Below are positions 47,561 through 59,173 of a stretch of DNA of 64,000 bases, piece after piece. Source of the DNA: Diaporthe sp. PMI_573 (Eukaryota; Ascomycota; Sordariomycetes; Diaporthales; Diaporthaceae); contig JAJTUP010000019.1 in NCBI GenBank assembly GCA_021399435.1, positions 62,001-126,000 of the forward strand, written 5' to 3'. The notes beneath the pieces were generated by a model. That model was not told the DNA's origin, did not search any database, and saw only the letters and a program-made list of their open reading frames with translations. Every line of letters starts with the position of its first letter. Position 1 is the stretch's first letter. Both the position numbers and the translations under genes were made by a program.

Positions 47561-50500
47561 GCCGCCCTCTAGTTCTAATGATAACTTCGTCGGGCCAAGC
47601 CTTCTGGGAGATGATCTACTATGGCGTAAACTTTGCTGCCTCTATTTATTGCATGATGACTTGCACGGTGGTATCCAGATAGCTTCCAATGTTTACTGTG
47701 GTTCGATTTTGTCTTCTTCTTCTTGAGTTTTCGGTAAGACCCTAGGTGCTGAGCTGGACTGTCAGGCGAACAGTGGCTGGATCAGAGGTAGACCCACAAG
47801 GAAGCAGGAAAATATCACGCCGTGTACTCTAGGCCTTGACTAATTGTGGGAGCGGTTCGTCACTGGAGGTTCGAGTGAATGCCACTAAACCACGTACCAT
47901 CATTGTTCATCCGTATGAGCGTTGTACCGGCCTTTGAAACCTTTGTATCAACAATTGCCATATGTTAGACCACGCCTTCATCATTTTCATCATTCGCGTA
48001 GGAATTATGTGCAAGGACGAGACCAAAGCACCATCCCAGATTCCAGACGCAGGAAGGAAATGGCACACTCTCGGCTGATGGACTTCCCGAGGTTTCCACC
48101 TTTCTTACAATGTTGACTATCTACATGAAACATGCGGCTCTGTTGAATGACACCACGAGGAACAGTCCGGTATTTTTGAGTTCTTGACCATAAGCACTGT
48201 TCAATGATACATCCAAGTGTGTGCACATATCCAGCACCTTCCACGGAAATGACCCCCCGATTGGAACAGGTCCAACTACGTTCGGGGGAAAATAGGAAAA
48301 AGAGGAAGGGGAAGGGGGAAAAGGCCAGACACTCTCCCTGTGAGAAGCCTTGTATTGCAACCGCTTCCGTTCACTGGGCGACGAGGTGAGTAGAGGTGCT
48401 GGAGTAAACATCCTAGCCCCTGAATGCACAGGTAGTTGTCCAAGCCTCCAGGGGCTAAAGGCGCAGGATGCAACTCGTCTTTGGGAAGAGGGCAAATTCG
48501 ACGAGGCTATGCCGCCTCGTATCACAGTCTCAATACAGGAGGGTAGATCAAACACTCCGCCCTGAATCGGGGCTGCCGATCTCCAGCTATTGCAGCCTCC
48601 ATAGCGTGTGAATATATGATGGTGGAAGATGGATTGCAAGGATACCAAAAGCCTGCAGAGGCCGAAACATGCCCAGAGAAGGAGGTCATGGATCAACAGG
48701 AAACAGTGACATAATGGAATGACCTCGCCACGAACCAACACATGATGTCAAGCCTCATTCCACAATAGAGCATTGCTGAGGAAGAATGCTAAGTAGTCAT
48801 GGAACGATGCTGCTGTGGCTCTCGGTGCGGTGTAAAGCCGGGGCGCTGGCACGCGACGGCAACACCTGGGCATCTTGCATGCCGCCGCCGGCCAACTTCC
48901 AAGAATGTCCCCAGGCCTACAAGATGCAAAAGTTGACCCGGTGGCCGCAATTGATATAATTATCATGTCCAGGAGCTCTGAATATCTAGTAGTGCCTCCT
49001 TTGTGGCGCCGGGGGTGAGGATAGCCGAGTCAGTGGGCAGAGACTTGACCGACACCGTGGCAAACCCTAGAAACACAGCACGTTCCAGGCCGGCAATTCT
49101 CTGTTCTCAAGCTTATTCGTTGGAGACCCCCAAGTAGATTCTCATCATGTGAACCAAGGTACACACGGGTTGGCTATACGTGTATTCCACAGAGCGCCAC
49201 GTTGTGACCACATGTACGCAGTCGACACACAATGACCACCGTGCGATCGTGCGCGCTCTGGTGCTTTCGAGGAAAGGAGTGCCGGTACCAAGATTCTGTT
49301 ATTCTTGGACGCCGCTTCTTCTTCCTCATTCTGTCACCTAAGCCTCTAGTTCGTCTGGAAGGCGCATGTTTCGTGGCGGGCTTGAAATAGCTTCTGCAGT
49401 GCGTCAAGCCGGGCCAGGCCAGATGAATTTTCTAGGCGCGAGTTCGGATCTGCGAATCGCAACCAACGTGGGCTCTCTTGGCTTCTACCGCGATGCTGGA
49501 CCGCGGCTTGAGAACCAAGCCTAGAAAACAACGCACATCTGCAAATCTATGTTTGCAGCTTTGAGCAATGCGACTGGGTTGCCCCAGGTGTTGTGCTGGC
49601 TTGCGATGGACAGAAATAGAAGTCAGGATGAAAATCTGACGACCGGATTTGTTCATCCCGAAAGGCAAGGTGTCTGATGTCGGGTGTCAAGATGCCAATG
49701 TTGGGGAAGAGAGACAGCGTGCCCAGATCCTAAGCCTATCTGGATCGTCTGAAAGATGCACTAGCAACCTGTTAGCTGCCTGACCGCACGCTTGGCATCC
49801 TATGGCTGTCCTGATAGTCATGGGCGGGCAGGCCTTGGAAAGCTGCTGTCACAGCACGCCGACGTGAAACTGCTGGGCATCCCGTTCTGTCAGATCCCCA
49901 GGCATTGGGACGCCCAGACCGTACATGCGCGCCTCCTTTACCCCATCGTTGTGCTGAGCCTCCAGGCATCTCGAGCCCGCTGTGGCGGGTCCAGCACTGA
50001 TCGGCCCTGACTCTGGTTGTTTCTGGGCCTCGACTTGGCGGGCCTCTTCCCGTCTTATTGGCGCGCCCTTCTCGGACTTGCTGATCCCACCCGGATGTGC
50101 TCCACTGTCTGCTCCAGCCTGGGATTCGACCACCCCCCTTTTCCTGTCCCCCCTCCAGTCTCCTTTGTCCTGATGGCCAAGCTTCAGCAGGTGGGACACC
50201 CTTGGAATAACCTTAAATCCAAAGCCCCCTGAGGTCTCCGCAGAGCCGCTGCTGACTGCCCACTGCCTGGTCCAGGATCTCCCTGAGATCTTTGGCTGAT
50301 CTTATTGGCAATGGCACTCATCCTCACCCGCGCAGAGAAGATCCTGAAGCATTGATCCGAGACAGCGCCTCGGGCCAAGCACTAATCCCAGAATGATTTC
50401 GAGAGCCCGGTCATGCCTACACCCCCCCCTTTCCCATCCCTTTGAGCACCCGCCGATGCCTATCCAAACCCAATCAACATCTGACGTTGATCATCCCGTT

Positions 50501-50874
50501 GATGTTTAGCAAATCGCCAAACTCCCGGTCCTTAGCCATGTTTCGGGTCAGCTTCCGTAACAACGTTTCCAACGGGGACAAGCGGTAGCAAGCGGTAGCA
50601 CGACTACACCACAATGGTCGTCGGTGACACCACAACTAGGCAGATAGATGGCTCGTGCTTTCATAGTCGAGATATATCAAGAGAATTCCTATCACTAATT
50701 TTGTCCATTCGTTTCCCACCATCATCAAGCTTCTTCGTCCTACAGGTTTGATTGTTTAGTGATTCTTTCCAGTCTACCGGCTAGACGACGTTCCTTTCTT
50801 CCCTTTCGACTTTATTTACTTCTTTCGATCTTTTGACAAGACTTTCCGCTTCTCTCAAGGAATCCACAGTCACT

Positions 50875-52772
50875 ATGCATGTCAACACAAACTTCTCGTG
50901 GCAGCATGCCGTCCTGTCAGCTCTCGTCATGAGCTCGGCCGTCTCGGCCAACTATGGCACCGTCCACGTCCGCCGTGGCGAGCACGCCGTCCGCGACATC
51001 CTTCCTAACCCCAACGCGCATGCCCTGAAGGAACGGGACCTGCTCTCCACTCTCTCGGGCCTGCTTGGAGGTGCCGGAGCCGGAGCCGGAAACGATGCTG
51101 CTGATGCGGCCGCCGGGCAAGAGCAGGCCGGAAAGGGCCAAGGAAAGGGCCAGGCCAACGAGGGAGCTGCCGGAGCCGGTGAGGCCGCGGCTGGCCAGGA
51201 TGATGAGGAGGATGCCCAGGGCGAGGCTGCTCAGGGCGAGGCTGCTCAGGGCGGAGCTGCTCAAGGCGATGATGCCGAGGCCGACGATGAGGAGGCCGAA
51301 GGCCAAGGCAAGGGACAAGGCAGTACGTTTTCCGGAAAAGCCGTCTTTGACAAATCGTTCGACTCTCTTCGTTCCGAACATGTCGCTGACATTATACTCA
51401 GAAGGCAAGGGAGCGCAGGGCGAGGCAGCCAGTAAGTTCCCAAGCACTCTTCTACTAGCTCATATAGTAGAAAGCTAACAATGCATATAGACGCTGGTGG
51501 AGCTGCTGCTGGTAACGCTACCGCAGAGGCCGGAGGTAAGATGACTACTCATCTACATTTCTTATTGACAGCTTCACTGACACCGGCACAGCTGCCCAGG
51601 GCAAGGGTAAGGAGAACGGAAATGCTGCCAACGCAGGTGAGGCTGCCGCCGCCGAGGGCAAGGGAAAGGGCGCCGAGAATGGAAACGCTGCCAACGCAGG
51701 CTGTGCTGCCGCCGCTCAAGGAAAGAACAAGGGCAAGGGCAAAGACCAGGAGAACGCCGGCGCTGCTAATGCAGGTGAGGCTGCTGCCGCCGAGAACGGA
51801 AATGCCGCCGGCGCCGGTAAGTTCACATTTCTAGACATTTCTAGAGCACATGAGCCCCCTCCAATATCATATTTGCTCTCCCTAGCAGACGAGCCCGACG
51901 CTGACAAGAGTCCAGGCGGAGCCGCAGCAGGCAACGCTACAGCAGACGCCGGTGCCGAGCAGCAGCAGGGCAAAGGCAAGGGCAAGGGACAAAATAACGA
52001 CGACGAGGAAGACGCCCAGGAAGACGCCCAGGAGAACGCCGAGGAAAACGCCCAGGCCGGAAATGCCAACGCTGAGGATGCCAACGCCAACGAGAACGCC
52101 CAGGCCGGAAATGCCAACGCTGAGGATGCCAACGCCAACGAGAACGCCCAGGCCGGAAATGCCAACGCTGAGGATGCCAACGCCAACGAGAACGCCCAGG
52201 CCGGAAACGCTAACGCTGATGAGGAAGCCGCCATGGCCGGCGACGCTGCCAACCAGAACGCCGACGAGGAGGCAGCAGCTGGCAATGCCAAGGGCGGAAA
52301 CGCCAACGCTGAGGAGGATGCTCAGGCTGGTAACGCCAATGCTGACGAGGAAGCCGCCATGGCCGGCGACGCTGCCAACCAGAACGCCGACGAGGAGGCC
52401 GCAGCTGGCAACGCCAAGGGCGGAAACGCCAACGCTGACGAGGAGAACGCCCAGGCTGGGGATGCTCAGAACCAGAACGCCGACGAGGAGGCCGCAGCTG
52501 GCAACGCCAAGGGTGGTAATGCCAACGCTGACGAGGAGAACGCCCAGGCTGGGGATGCTCAGAACCAAGGCGCAGCAGACGGCCAGGCTCAAGCTGGACA
52601 TGCCGCCGCTGCTCAGGGCCAAGGCGCTGCAGCTGGACAAGCTCAACAAGCCGGTACCGGAAACGCAGCCGTTGATGCTCTGATCGCGGCTGGCGCGAAC
52701 CTGCCCCCAGGCGCTGCTGGCAAGGTCAAGCTGATGAAGACCCGCAACGTCATGGCCAACGCGGCGTGGTAA
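50875..52772 (+). CDS. secreted Ala/Asn/Gly/Glu-rich repeat protein
   Basis: Unrecognised protein of about 543 residues in five exons: 50875-51322, 51402-51431, 51491-51535, 51592-51816 and 51889-52772. The start gives a signal-like segment (WQHAVLSALVMSSAVSA). A short conserved-looking head follows (NYGTVHVRRGEHAVRD, NAHALKERDLLSTLSGLLGG). The rest is low-complexity: GKGQGKG and EGAAQGE stretches, NGNAANAGEAAAAE blocks, then in the last exon three identical 48-bp units (NANAEDANANENAQAG) and three 31-residue units built on NANADEE, NQNADEE and GNAKGG. The tail is non-repetitive (VDALIAAGANLPPGAAGK, VKLMKTRNVMANAAW). All four introns are phase 1, so each small exon could be gained or lost without changing frame. 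The protein is very acidic with almost no Cys or aromatics. No GPI end. Function unknown; a disordered wall or matrix protein is a guess. Confidence 0.7.
52062..52566 (+). repeat. coding tandem repeats, 48-bp and 93-bp units
   Basis: Three 48-bp units at 52062-52109, 52110-52157 and 52158-52205 appear identical. They are followed by 93-bp units at 52206-52298, 52332-52424 and 52425-52517, with a 33-bp spacer unit after the first, and a partial copy to about 52566. Both unit lengths are multiples of three, so copy-number change keeps the frame. Confidence 0.9.
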
Positions 52773-54022
52773 ATCACCCACTGGCAACGGGCCCCGGAGC
52801 CGGAAGCGGAGTGATACGTGCTAGGCATGATCACCGACTTGCATTCTCCTGAGGAAGGATGTGTTGAAGACATATGGATTGTTTGGTGTTGATTAGTGGA
52901 CTTGATGGCAAGGCACGGAGTAGATCTCCGGCCTTTTTAGTTTTAAAGATATTTGCCAGCCTAATAATCCTAAGTTTTTCAAACACAACAGAGTTGCGAA
53001 CACTGAAATGGCCGTTTGTGCCTCAAGAACTATTGTGACAGTCTTCGAGTTTGTAAACTTGAAAACCTTCTGGTTTGTGAGAGGTTGCTTTGACTGTCTT
53101 GACACCTCATTTTTACGCGCATGAAAGAGGTCACCATTGGAGCCAATCGCTACATTATCTCATTCAAGGTTCGGTCTGGCATAACCACGTCTACCTGTTG
53201 AATACTGAGAACTGCTTTGTCACATGCTACCGCTAGACCAAGTCACTGTATCAGTGGAACCACTGATCTATATTTGGAGGAGTTTGAGATGAAACGTCAG
53301 GAAAAGCAATTGACATGGGCCCCCAACTCCGTCGTTTGCCAGCACGGCTAGAGGTACTGATGCCCCAGGTACTCCCGAGTTACACCCAGGTTTTGTGTTC
53401 TGCCACGTTGTAAACAACAAGCTCATCTCAGGTGTCCACTACTTGGCCACAGCATCTACGTAGTGAATCACCCAGGTAGTGCATACTACCCAAACCGTGA
53501 TAGAAGAAACTCCTAGCCATAGGATAAAGATAAAATCTTAGGCTCTAGTCTCCCAACCTCCTCCCTCTCAACTTTCTACCTCCTGAACTCCTGCCTCCTG
53601 ACCTCCTACCTCCTGACCTCTTACCTTTTATAGAATACAGTCACTATCTCTTATGGGAGATCCTTCTGTGGGAAGTCCTTCTATAAGGTGTTTGTGTAGA
53701 AGGTAATTAAGCTAGAGGGTCTCTCTAGTAATGATTCTGTATTTTTGAAAGTGCGGCCGTGTTACTGTGGTAATGTAGGATTTGGGGTGGGTCTTTGTCT
53801 ATCATCGGTGAACCCGGCACTTGGTATGAATCATAATGATCTATTCACGCTAGGCTCGAGGCTAGCGCAACTAAAAGTGTGCCTTGCCATTGGTTTGCAC
53901 GTGAATACCGGTGTAGCGAAAGGCGACTGCCAGCACAAAATATAACTGCTTCCACCTCCGGTCATCATTCAACTGGGAGATTTCAAAACAGGCTGTTTTT
54001 GACTACCTACACTCATGAAAAC
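52773..54022. other. intergenic with a repeat patch
   Basis: About 1.25 kb with no supportable gene. It includes the 15-bp-period patch at 53576-53685 and otherwise AT-richer sequence. The promoter of the PRISE-like gene lies at its end. Confidence 0.5.
53576..53685. repeat. 15-bp-period repeat patch, inverted relative of the 46.96-kb tract
   Basis: Three units of the form CTACCTCCTGACCTC at about 53576-53620, then ATGGGAGATCCTTCT and GTGGGAAGTCCTTCT at 53653-53682. On the minus strand, 53647-53685 aligns without gaps to 46961-46999 with about seven differences in 39. Confidence 0.75.
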
Positions 54023-55643
54023 ATGGCTCAAGATCATGCTGTTGTCATTGGCGGTTCCGGACTGGTCGGCTGGGGCGTTGTGAACGAACTTCTTTCGCAG
54101 GACTCGGTTGCCCCGGGGAAATTTAGTAGGGTCACGGCACTCGTCAATCGTCCCATCAAGCGAGATGATACGTTCTGGCCCGACGAACACCCTAGCCAGC
54201 CTGAGCTCCTAATGGTTGACGGAGTCAATTTGATGGACGATGGGGAGAAGATCACTGCCATGCTCAAAGACAGAATATCGGATGCTCACACTATCACACA
54301 TGTATTCTATTTTGGTGAGTAGAGACATCTGCCGAACCGAAAGTTCTGACTGACAAGCTCCAAGTATTCAGAGCGAACAATGAGGATCACGAAGCGGAGG
54401 CGGAAATGAACACCGGCATGATGGCCCGCTTCCTCAATGCGATCGAGTCGCTCACCTCCAACCTCAAATTTTTCGTCTTCCCGGGAGGCACCCGGGGCTA
54501 CGGAATATACCGCCCAGGGGGGGTCTTTACCGCCCCGCTCGACGAGTCTCTTATCGGCACCCTCCCCGACGACTACGCCAAGACAGTCGCGTACCCATCC
54601 TTCCGGCGCGTGCTAGCCAGTGCAAGCGAGGGCAAGCCTTGGACATGGTGCGAGATCTGCCCTGATGTCGTCGTCGGCTTCGCTCCCAATGGCAGCGGGT
54701 GGTCGCTCGCCGCCCACTGGGCCACGTTCCTGAGCGCGTGGCGGATCAGGCATGGCGAGGGGAGCGAGGTGGCCTTCCCCGGAACGCTGGCCGGCTACGA
54801 CTCGAAGTTCACCGAAGCGAGTACGAGGACGCTAGGCCGCTTCGCCATCTACGCCTCGGCGGTGAGACCGGAGGCGTGTGGCGGCGGCAAGACCTTCAAC
54901 GTGGCGGACGCTGAGGGCCCTGGAACCATGCGAGAGCGTTGGCCGCAGATCGCGGCGTGGTTTGGACGTGAGTGATGAATCTTTATGTTCTCCTGCTGCC
55001 TGGTTTTTTTGATCTCCATTCCTGCCCCTTTCCGTTCTCTTCCGTTCATCTTGGCTCTGAGATTTCAGGGCCGGGGTTGTATTCCATTCGCCTGTCCGGC
55101 TTTGTGCAACGTCGTGCGAGGAGGTGGTGTCTTAGGGGGACGTGCATGATGTTTAGAACTCGGCAGACCACACAGGGTGTCGGCTGGAGATACCATGTGC
55201 ACCCAAAGACGAAGCACCTGCTTCTTGTCTTCCCGAGACACATGACAGCAAAGACCTATCATACTTGCGATGTCTCTCGAGTGAACCCTTTTCGCAGAGA
55301 TACACGCATCATTCGTTGGAAATTACCCTGCGAAAGAGCTGTCGCTGACTATTTCGTGATGCGCCTAGTAAAAGGGGTCGCTCCCCCGTCCGATGGATCT
55401 CGGGAAAGCCTCCCTAGTGAGTTCGTTCGCGAAAACAAGGGTCTACTCCAATCAGCTGGCGTGAAAGGTGCTAGTGTCTGGAATACGAGCCAGCTCGACA
55501 GCTATGGGTACTGGCTCACATTTCATCGCCACCTCAGCCTTCGTCGGCTTCGACAAGAGGCTGGGTTTTCTGAAAAGGGCAAACCGGAAGAAGGATGGTG
55601 GCGAGCGTTTGAGCTATTTCGGAAAGCTGGAATGATCCCATAG
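54023..55643 (+). CDS. PRISE-like short-chain reductase (Rossmann fold)
   Basis: NAD(P)-dependent oxidoreductase of the fungal group related to progesterone 5-beta-reductase/iridoid synthase. 389 residues in three exons: 54023-54314, 54365-54967 and 55369-55643. The N-terminus has the nucleotide-binding loop (AVVIGGSGLVGWGVVNELL), followed by strand and loop elements (VTALVNRPIKRDD, HVFYFVFRANNEDHEAEAEM), FVFPGGTRGYGIYRP, WCEICPDVVVGFAPNGSGWS and the family C-terminus (SYGYWLTFHRHLSL, then WWRAFELFRKAGMIP). The third exon is needed for full length; without splicing the frame stops two codons into the donor. Intron 2 is 401 nt, far longer than the 50-nt intron 1. No signal peptide, so probably cytosolic. 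Substrate unknown; relatives act on enone-type compounds. Confidence 0.85.
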
Positions 55644-56584
55644 AAATTTGAACATAATTCTGGCGCACTTTGTTGTACAGTATCTCATTATCTGGGCTGG
55701 GACGCACTCGACAGAGCCGGGACATCTTGTGTGACGAACACGTAGCTGTTCAATTCGGAACCTTGCATCCCGTGGACCTTCGATTAGCCAAGATCGTCTT
55801 ACGAAGATGTTACACACCGTGTTTGATTTACATTACTCTTATCGATGTGGATTACTTTCCCCACAAGTCCCCAGTCCACGCAGACTTGCTACATATGTAA
55901 TATATTCATCTTCGCGCGTAGGACTTGTCTTGATCGGCTACAAAACGACTGACCTTGGCAGAACCAAGACTGACGTGTCTTTCAGGACGAATCATCCACT
56001 CCTGCATAATTTTATCAACATGACTTAGAAGCAAATATAAACAAGAATCGGGAAAGTAGGATGACTGATACAGCTTTGGATTGGGCTTCACAAGCATCTC
56101 AGGATACTCCAAGGAAAGGCAACCGTATCACCACTCTATATGTCCACCAAAAGTAAATTAGAAGTATTCCGATCGACCGGAATCTAAACGGAAAAATTTG
56201 AATGAGAGGATGACTCGAGAAGTTCGTACCGGGCGATTTTCTAACTTGGCATTGATGTTTCGTGTTGTGCCTTTGAATCTATGCACAGAACAGATGTTAT
56301 TCTTCTTACCTCCTCCTTTCACAAGCCCTGTATACTTAAGAGACTAGAGAAGGAGAGAAAATACATGATAAGCAGTTTGACCGAGAGGGGAAGTACGCCG
56401 ATGCCGACGTTGTGCGGTGTCAGTGTGAGATTGCCCCACGTCCTCCGTCCGAGCTGACATCTGAAGCCTCCAAGTCCGAAGCAGGCAGCTTATATCGCAT
56501 ATAAAAGACCCACTGCACAACCGTGGGAGTAATTTCGGGGAATTCAGTCTTGTTTAGACAACACTTTCTCTTAACTTAAGCAAG
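55644..56584. other. intergenic, Mpv17 promoter
   Basis: About 0.94 kb of AT-richer sequence with no supportable gene. A good TATA element lies near its end. Confidence 0.5.
56500..56507 (+). promoter_or_regulatory. TATA box of the Mpv17-family gene
   Basis: TATAAAAG, 85 nt upstream of the ATG at 56585 and followed by a short AC/T-rich leader. Strand and distance fit a core promoter. Confidence 0.5.
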
Positions 56585-57511
56585 ATGGCTGCGCGACGTG
56601 TTAATGCATTGTCAATGCATCCTCTACAACTACTCAAAATTCAACAATGGAATTGCATCCTGCACAGCAGGATAGGACCTCCGGTACTCAGAATTAGCCG
56701 ACCGAATTCAGCAGTCGCGAATGAAAGCACAAGTCGGACAGATATAAAGATTGACGACAGACCAACAAACAAAGCACCAAAAGCAAGACGGCCAAGAAAT
56801 ACAGCCTTCAAGATACGAGTGCTCCGGTTCTATAAAGATGCACAGAAGAAAAGACCTTACTTGTCTCAATTTTGCACCTCGCTGGCGATCTGGTTCAGCG
56901 CCGACATGATAGCGCAGCAGATCGGTGAAGAAGAATACGATGTAGCTCAGACTGGACGGATGTTGATCATTGGTGGCTCAGCATCGATCCCTATGTATAA
57001 ATGGTAACGGTTCCAAAGGAATACGTCCAGTTCCAACATGTGAATGAGACTGTTGCTGACACTGCTTCCAAGGTTTACATTTGTCTCCTCCCGTGTTAAA
57101 GTTCGATCCGGATTTCCCAAGATCATCAACATTGTCCTCACCGCCACGATACGTACAGCCATTACATGCTGCATCGTAACGCCATTTATGAGTACCTACT
57201 TCTTCAGTATGCATTCTATCCTATCGGGAAACAGTCTAGCCAGCACCTGGGATCATCTACAACAAGCCCTTCCACAGAGTTGGAAATGGACACTCCGTTA
57301 CTGGCCTGTAGTCAATGCCATCAACTTCTCCGTCGTGCCTATAAAATTCAGGGCAATGTTCCAGACTTTTGCGGGTCTGGTCTGGCAGGTGTATTTGGCT
57401 TGGTTGAACAGGCGCATGATGGATCTGGAGAAGGCTGAGAAAGGACAGTGCGAGGGTACAGAAGGGCCCCTCGTGATGATGAGTCAGGCACCGATGTCAA
57501 TTGAGTTTTGA
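56585..57511 (+). CDS. Mpv17/PMP22-family membrane protein (Sym1-like)
   Basis: Four-helix protein of 285 residues in two exons (56585-57003 and 57073-57511). The 69-nt intron splits the Trp of MYKWWF. The first ~75 residues are rich in Arg, Ser and Asn with few acids, fitting a mitochondrial targeting sequence followed by a basic linker (KAPKARRPRNTAFK). Family landmarks are present: a FYKDAQKKRPYLSQFCTS lead-in, SADMIAQQI, QTGRMLIIGG with a following YKWWF, and the signature near the end (WPVVNAINFSVVPIKFRAMF, then LVWQVYLAW). Mpv17/Sym1 proteins form channels in the mitochondrial inner membrane or sit in peroxisomes. Third codon positions are visibly less GC-rich than in neighbouring genes. 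The ATG has good context (CAAGATGGC). Which of the several fungal paralogues this is cannot be told. Confidence 0.87.
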
Positions 57512-59173
57512 CGGTGGGCAGATTGGCCCATGGAATCATATGCTTTGCAGTATGAATCGTAAATCCGACGGGTAAATCTCTTACACTTGACGTCAACGTG
57601 CCTCAACATAGAAGCAAGTTATGTTTGACAGCCTAGAATCGACAACCACACGAACATGAACCGGTGCCACGGCCAGCTGATATTCAGCAGCACTTGTATT
57701 TCTCCACACACTGTCAGGGTGCGGACTAAGCTCGCGTATCTGCTAGATGGCTTGTAGTTAGTTACTGTTTGACAAACTGAGCAGTCCGATTCGGATAACC
57801 TTGATTAGCGGCGCCACGTCAGGTAATTACTTGGAGTCACTGCCATGTGCCTCTGCTCCCGTGCTTTCAACTATCCTGGCCAGACGCAAACATATAGAGC
57901 GATATCGACAGTACTTGGAGTCAGTACGACGCAGCAAACACATGGGCCTACAATACCAACCCAGACCTCGTGCAGCAGATCTCGCGTCTGGGTCGCACCA
58001 GATTGGCGAGGGCGCGCGAGGGCCGTTGTATTTACGACCTGCCCTTGCAAACATGTGCAGATCTGGGCGTCAGAAAAGCGAGATTGACAAGGCGCCGTGG
58101 CTCTGCAGTCAGGGACAATGTCACCCACACCACATGTGTTGTCTCAGCCATGTCTGTCTCCGCTCTAGGCATAGCACAGTCGCCCACGCAACCACACACG
58201 CCCGCGCTCACAGCTGCAGGCATCTCTGTTCTCGCGCAGGATGGATCGAGTTTTGCATCTTCTCAGGCTCCTTGTCTGATCGGGAAAAAGGAGCAGTCTC
58301 CCGTGGATGACTCGGGGCGGATGGGACCGAGCCTGCGTTTTCGGCCGTACCCGGCTGGTCGGTGGCCTCCACCTGGTGCGCATGCCTGCTCCACAGATTC
58401 CGGGCCAGATGTCGGGATGGCCACGGTTCCCAGGTCTCGTGTGTTAGTCACTGAGAAATAGTGGTCGGGTCCACCACAGAAGAGAATTTTTGCCTGCCGC
58501 GGGTTCTGCAATGGCGAGAGAAGTGAAAGCGGGTTAGCACCAGGGCGGGATCACGCCGCCATGGCGCGCCCTAAGCAGCACATCTCCTTGGCCCCTGGCG
58601 CCATGCCGCCTGTTCTGGGCTATTCCAGGGTGAATATTATGAGTGACGGTGAAAATCATTGTGGGGACGTCTTACTATTCGACCTCCCCCTGCCGCTCCA
58701 TATAACTCGATAAGACGGTCTTCTCCCAATTGAATGGCTGGCTGCGTCTCGCCAAAACTCGTCCTCCATTGTCTCTTGGGTGACTTCTGTCTGACGCCTT
58801 CCCGAGACACCACCTGCGTCACCAATTCACCCCCAGCACCTTCCACCCATGTACATCACCCGCGCATGTACTCCCTCGTCACCTAAGATAATTCTGGGTT
58901 TCTGCTTCAATCATTGTTGCATTTACCCACCAGGCCCCTCAGCTGTCACCAGTCGGACATTGAAAAGAAGACATCGTCCCACCCGGTTGAATCACGCACG
59001 GTTCGAGGAAGCAGCCCTGGAACAACTCCGTGGGCAAACAGACAACGGGACGGGACAACTTGGAAAGTAGAAAGGACCGGCGAGCACGCTGCCAGGCGGC
59101 CTTGTAGGACCGGACCTTCCTGACTGCTCTCATTCGTCGCTTCTCCTTCTCATTTCCCCCCGTCTCACAGAGT
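57512..59173. other. intergenic, promoter side of the MCT-like gene
   Basis: About 1.7 kb with no supportable gene; open frames on both strands lack domains. The final ~350 bp, with pyrimidine-rich patches, are probably the leader of the following transporter gene. Confidence 0.5.

Larger units (their letters stand above)
45437..50874. other. 5.4-kb gene-poor region with degenerate repeats
   Basis: No supportable intact gene. It contains a heptamer minisatellite at 45904-45955, a degenerate 15-bp-period tract at about 46950-47110, a second 15-bp-period patch at 47516-47560 and an exact 10-bp duplication at 50581-50600. Sequence at 46620-48200 is clearly more AT-rich than the flanks. The last ~250 bp are the leader of the secreted repeat-protein gene. 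Confidence 0.5.

Noticed and set aside
48955..49110. A tRNA-like A-box (GATAGCCGAGTCAGTGGG)
   Set aside because: No matching B-box GGTTCGANTCC lies at tRNA distance and no cloverleaf could be drawn. No other convincing tRNA signal was found in the window.
51716..52787. Long open frames in other phases and on the minus strand over the repeat protein
   Set aside because: They arise because the repeated GCC/AAC/GAG units lack stops in several frames. They have no independent start context, and the splice phases support only the annotated frame.
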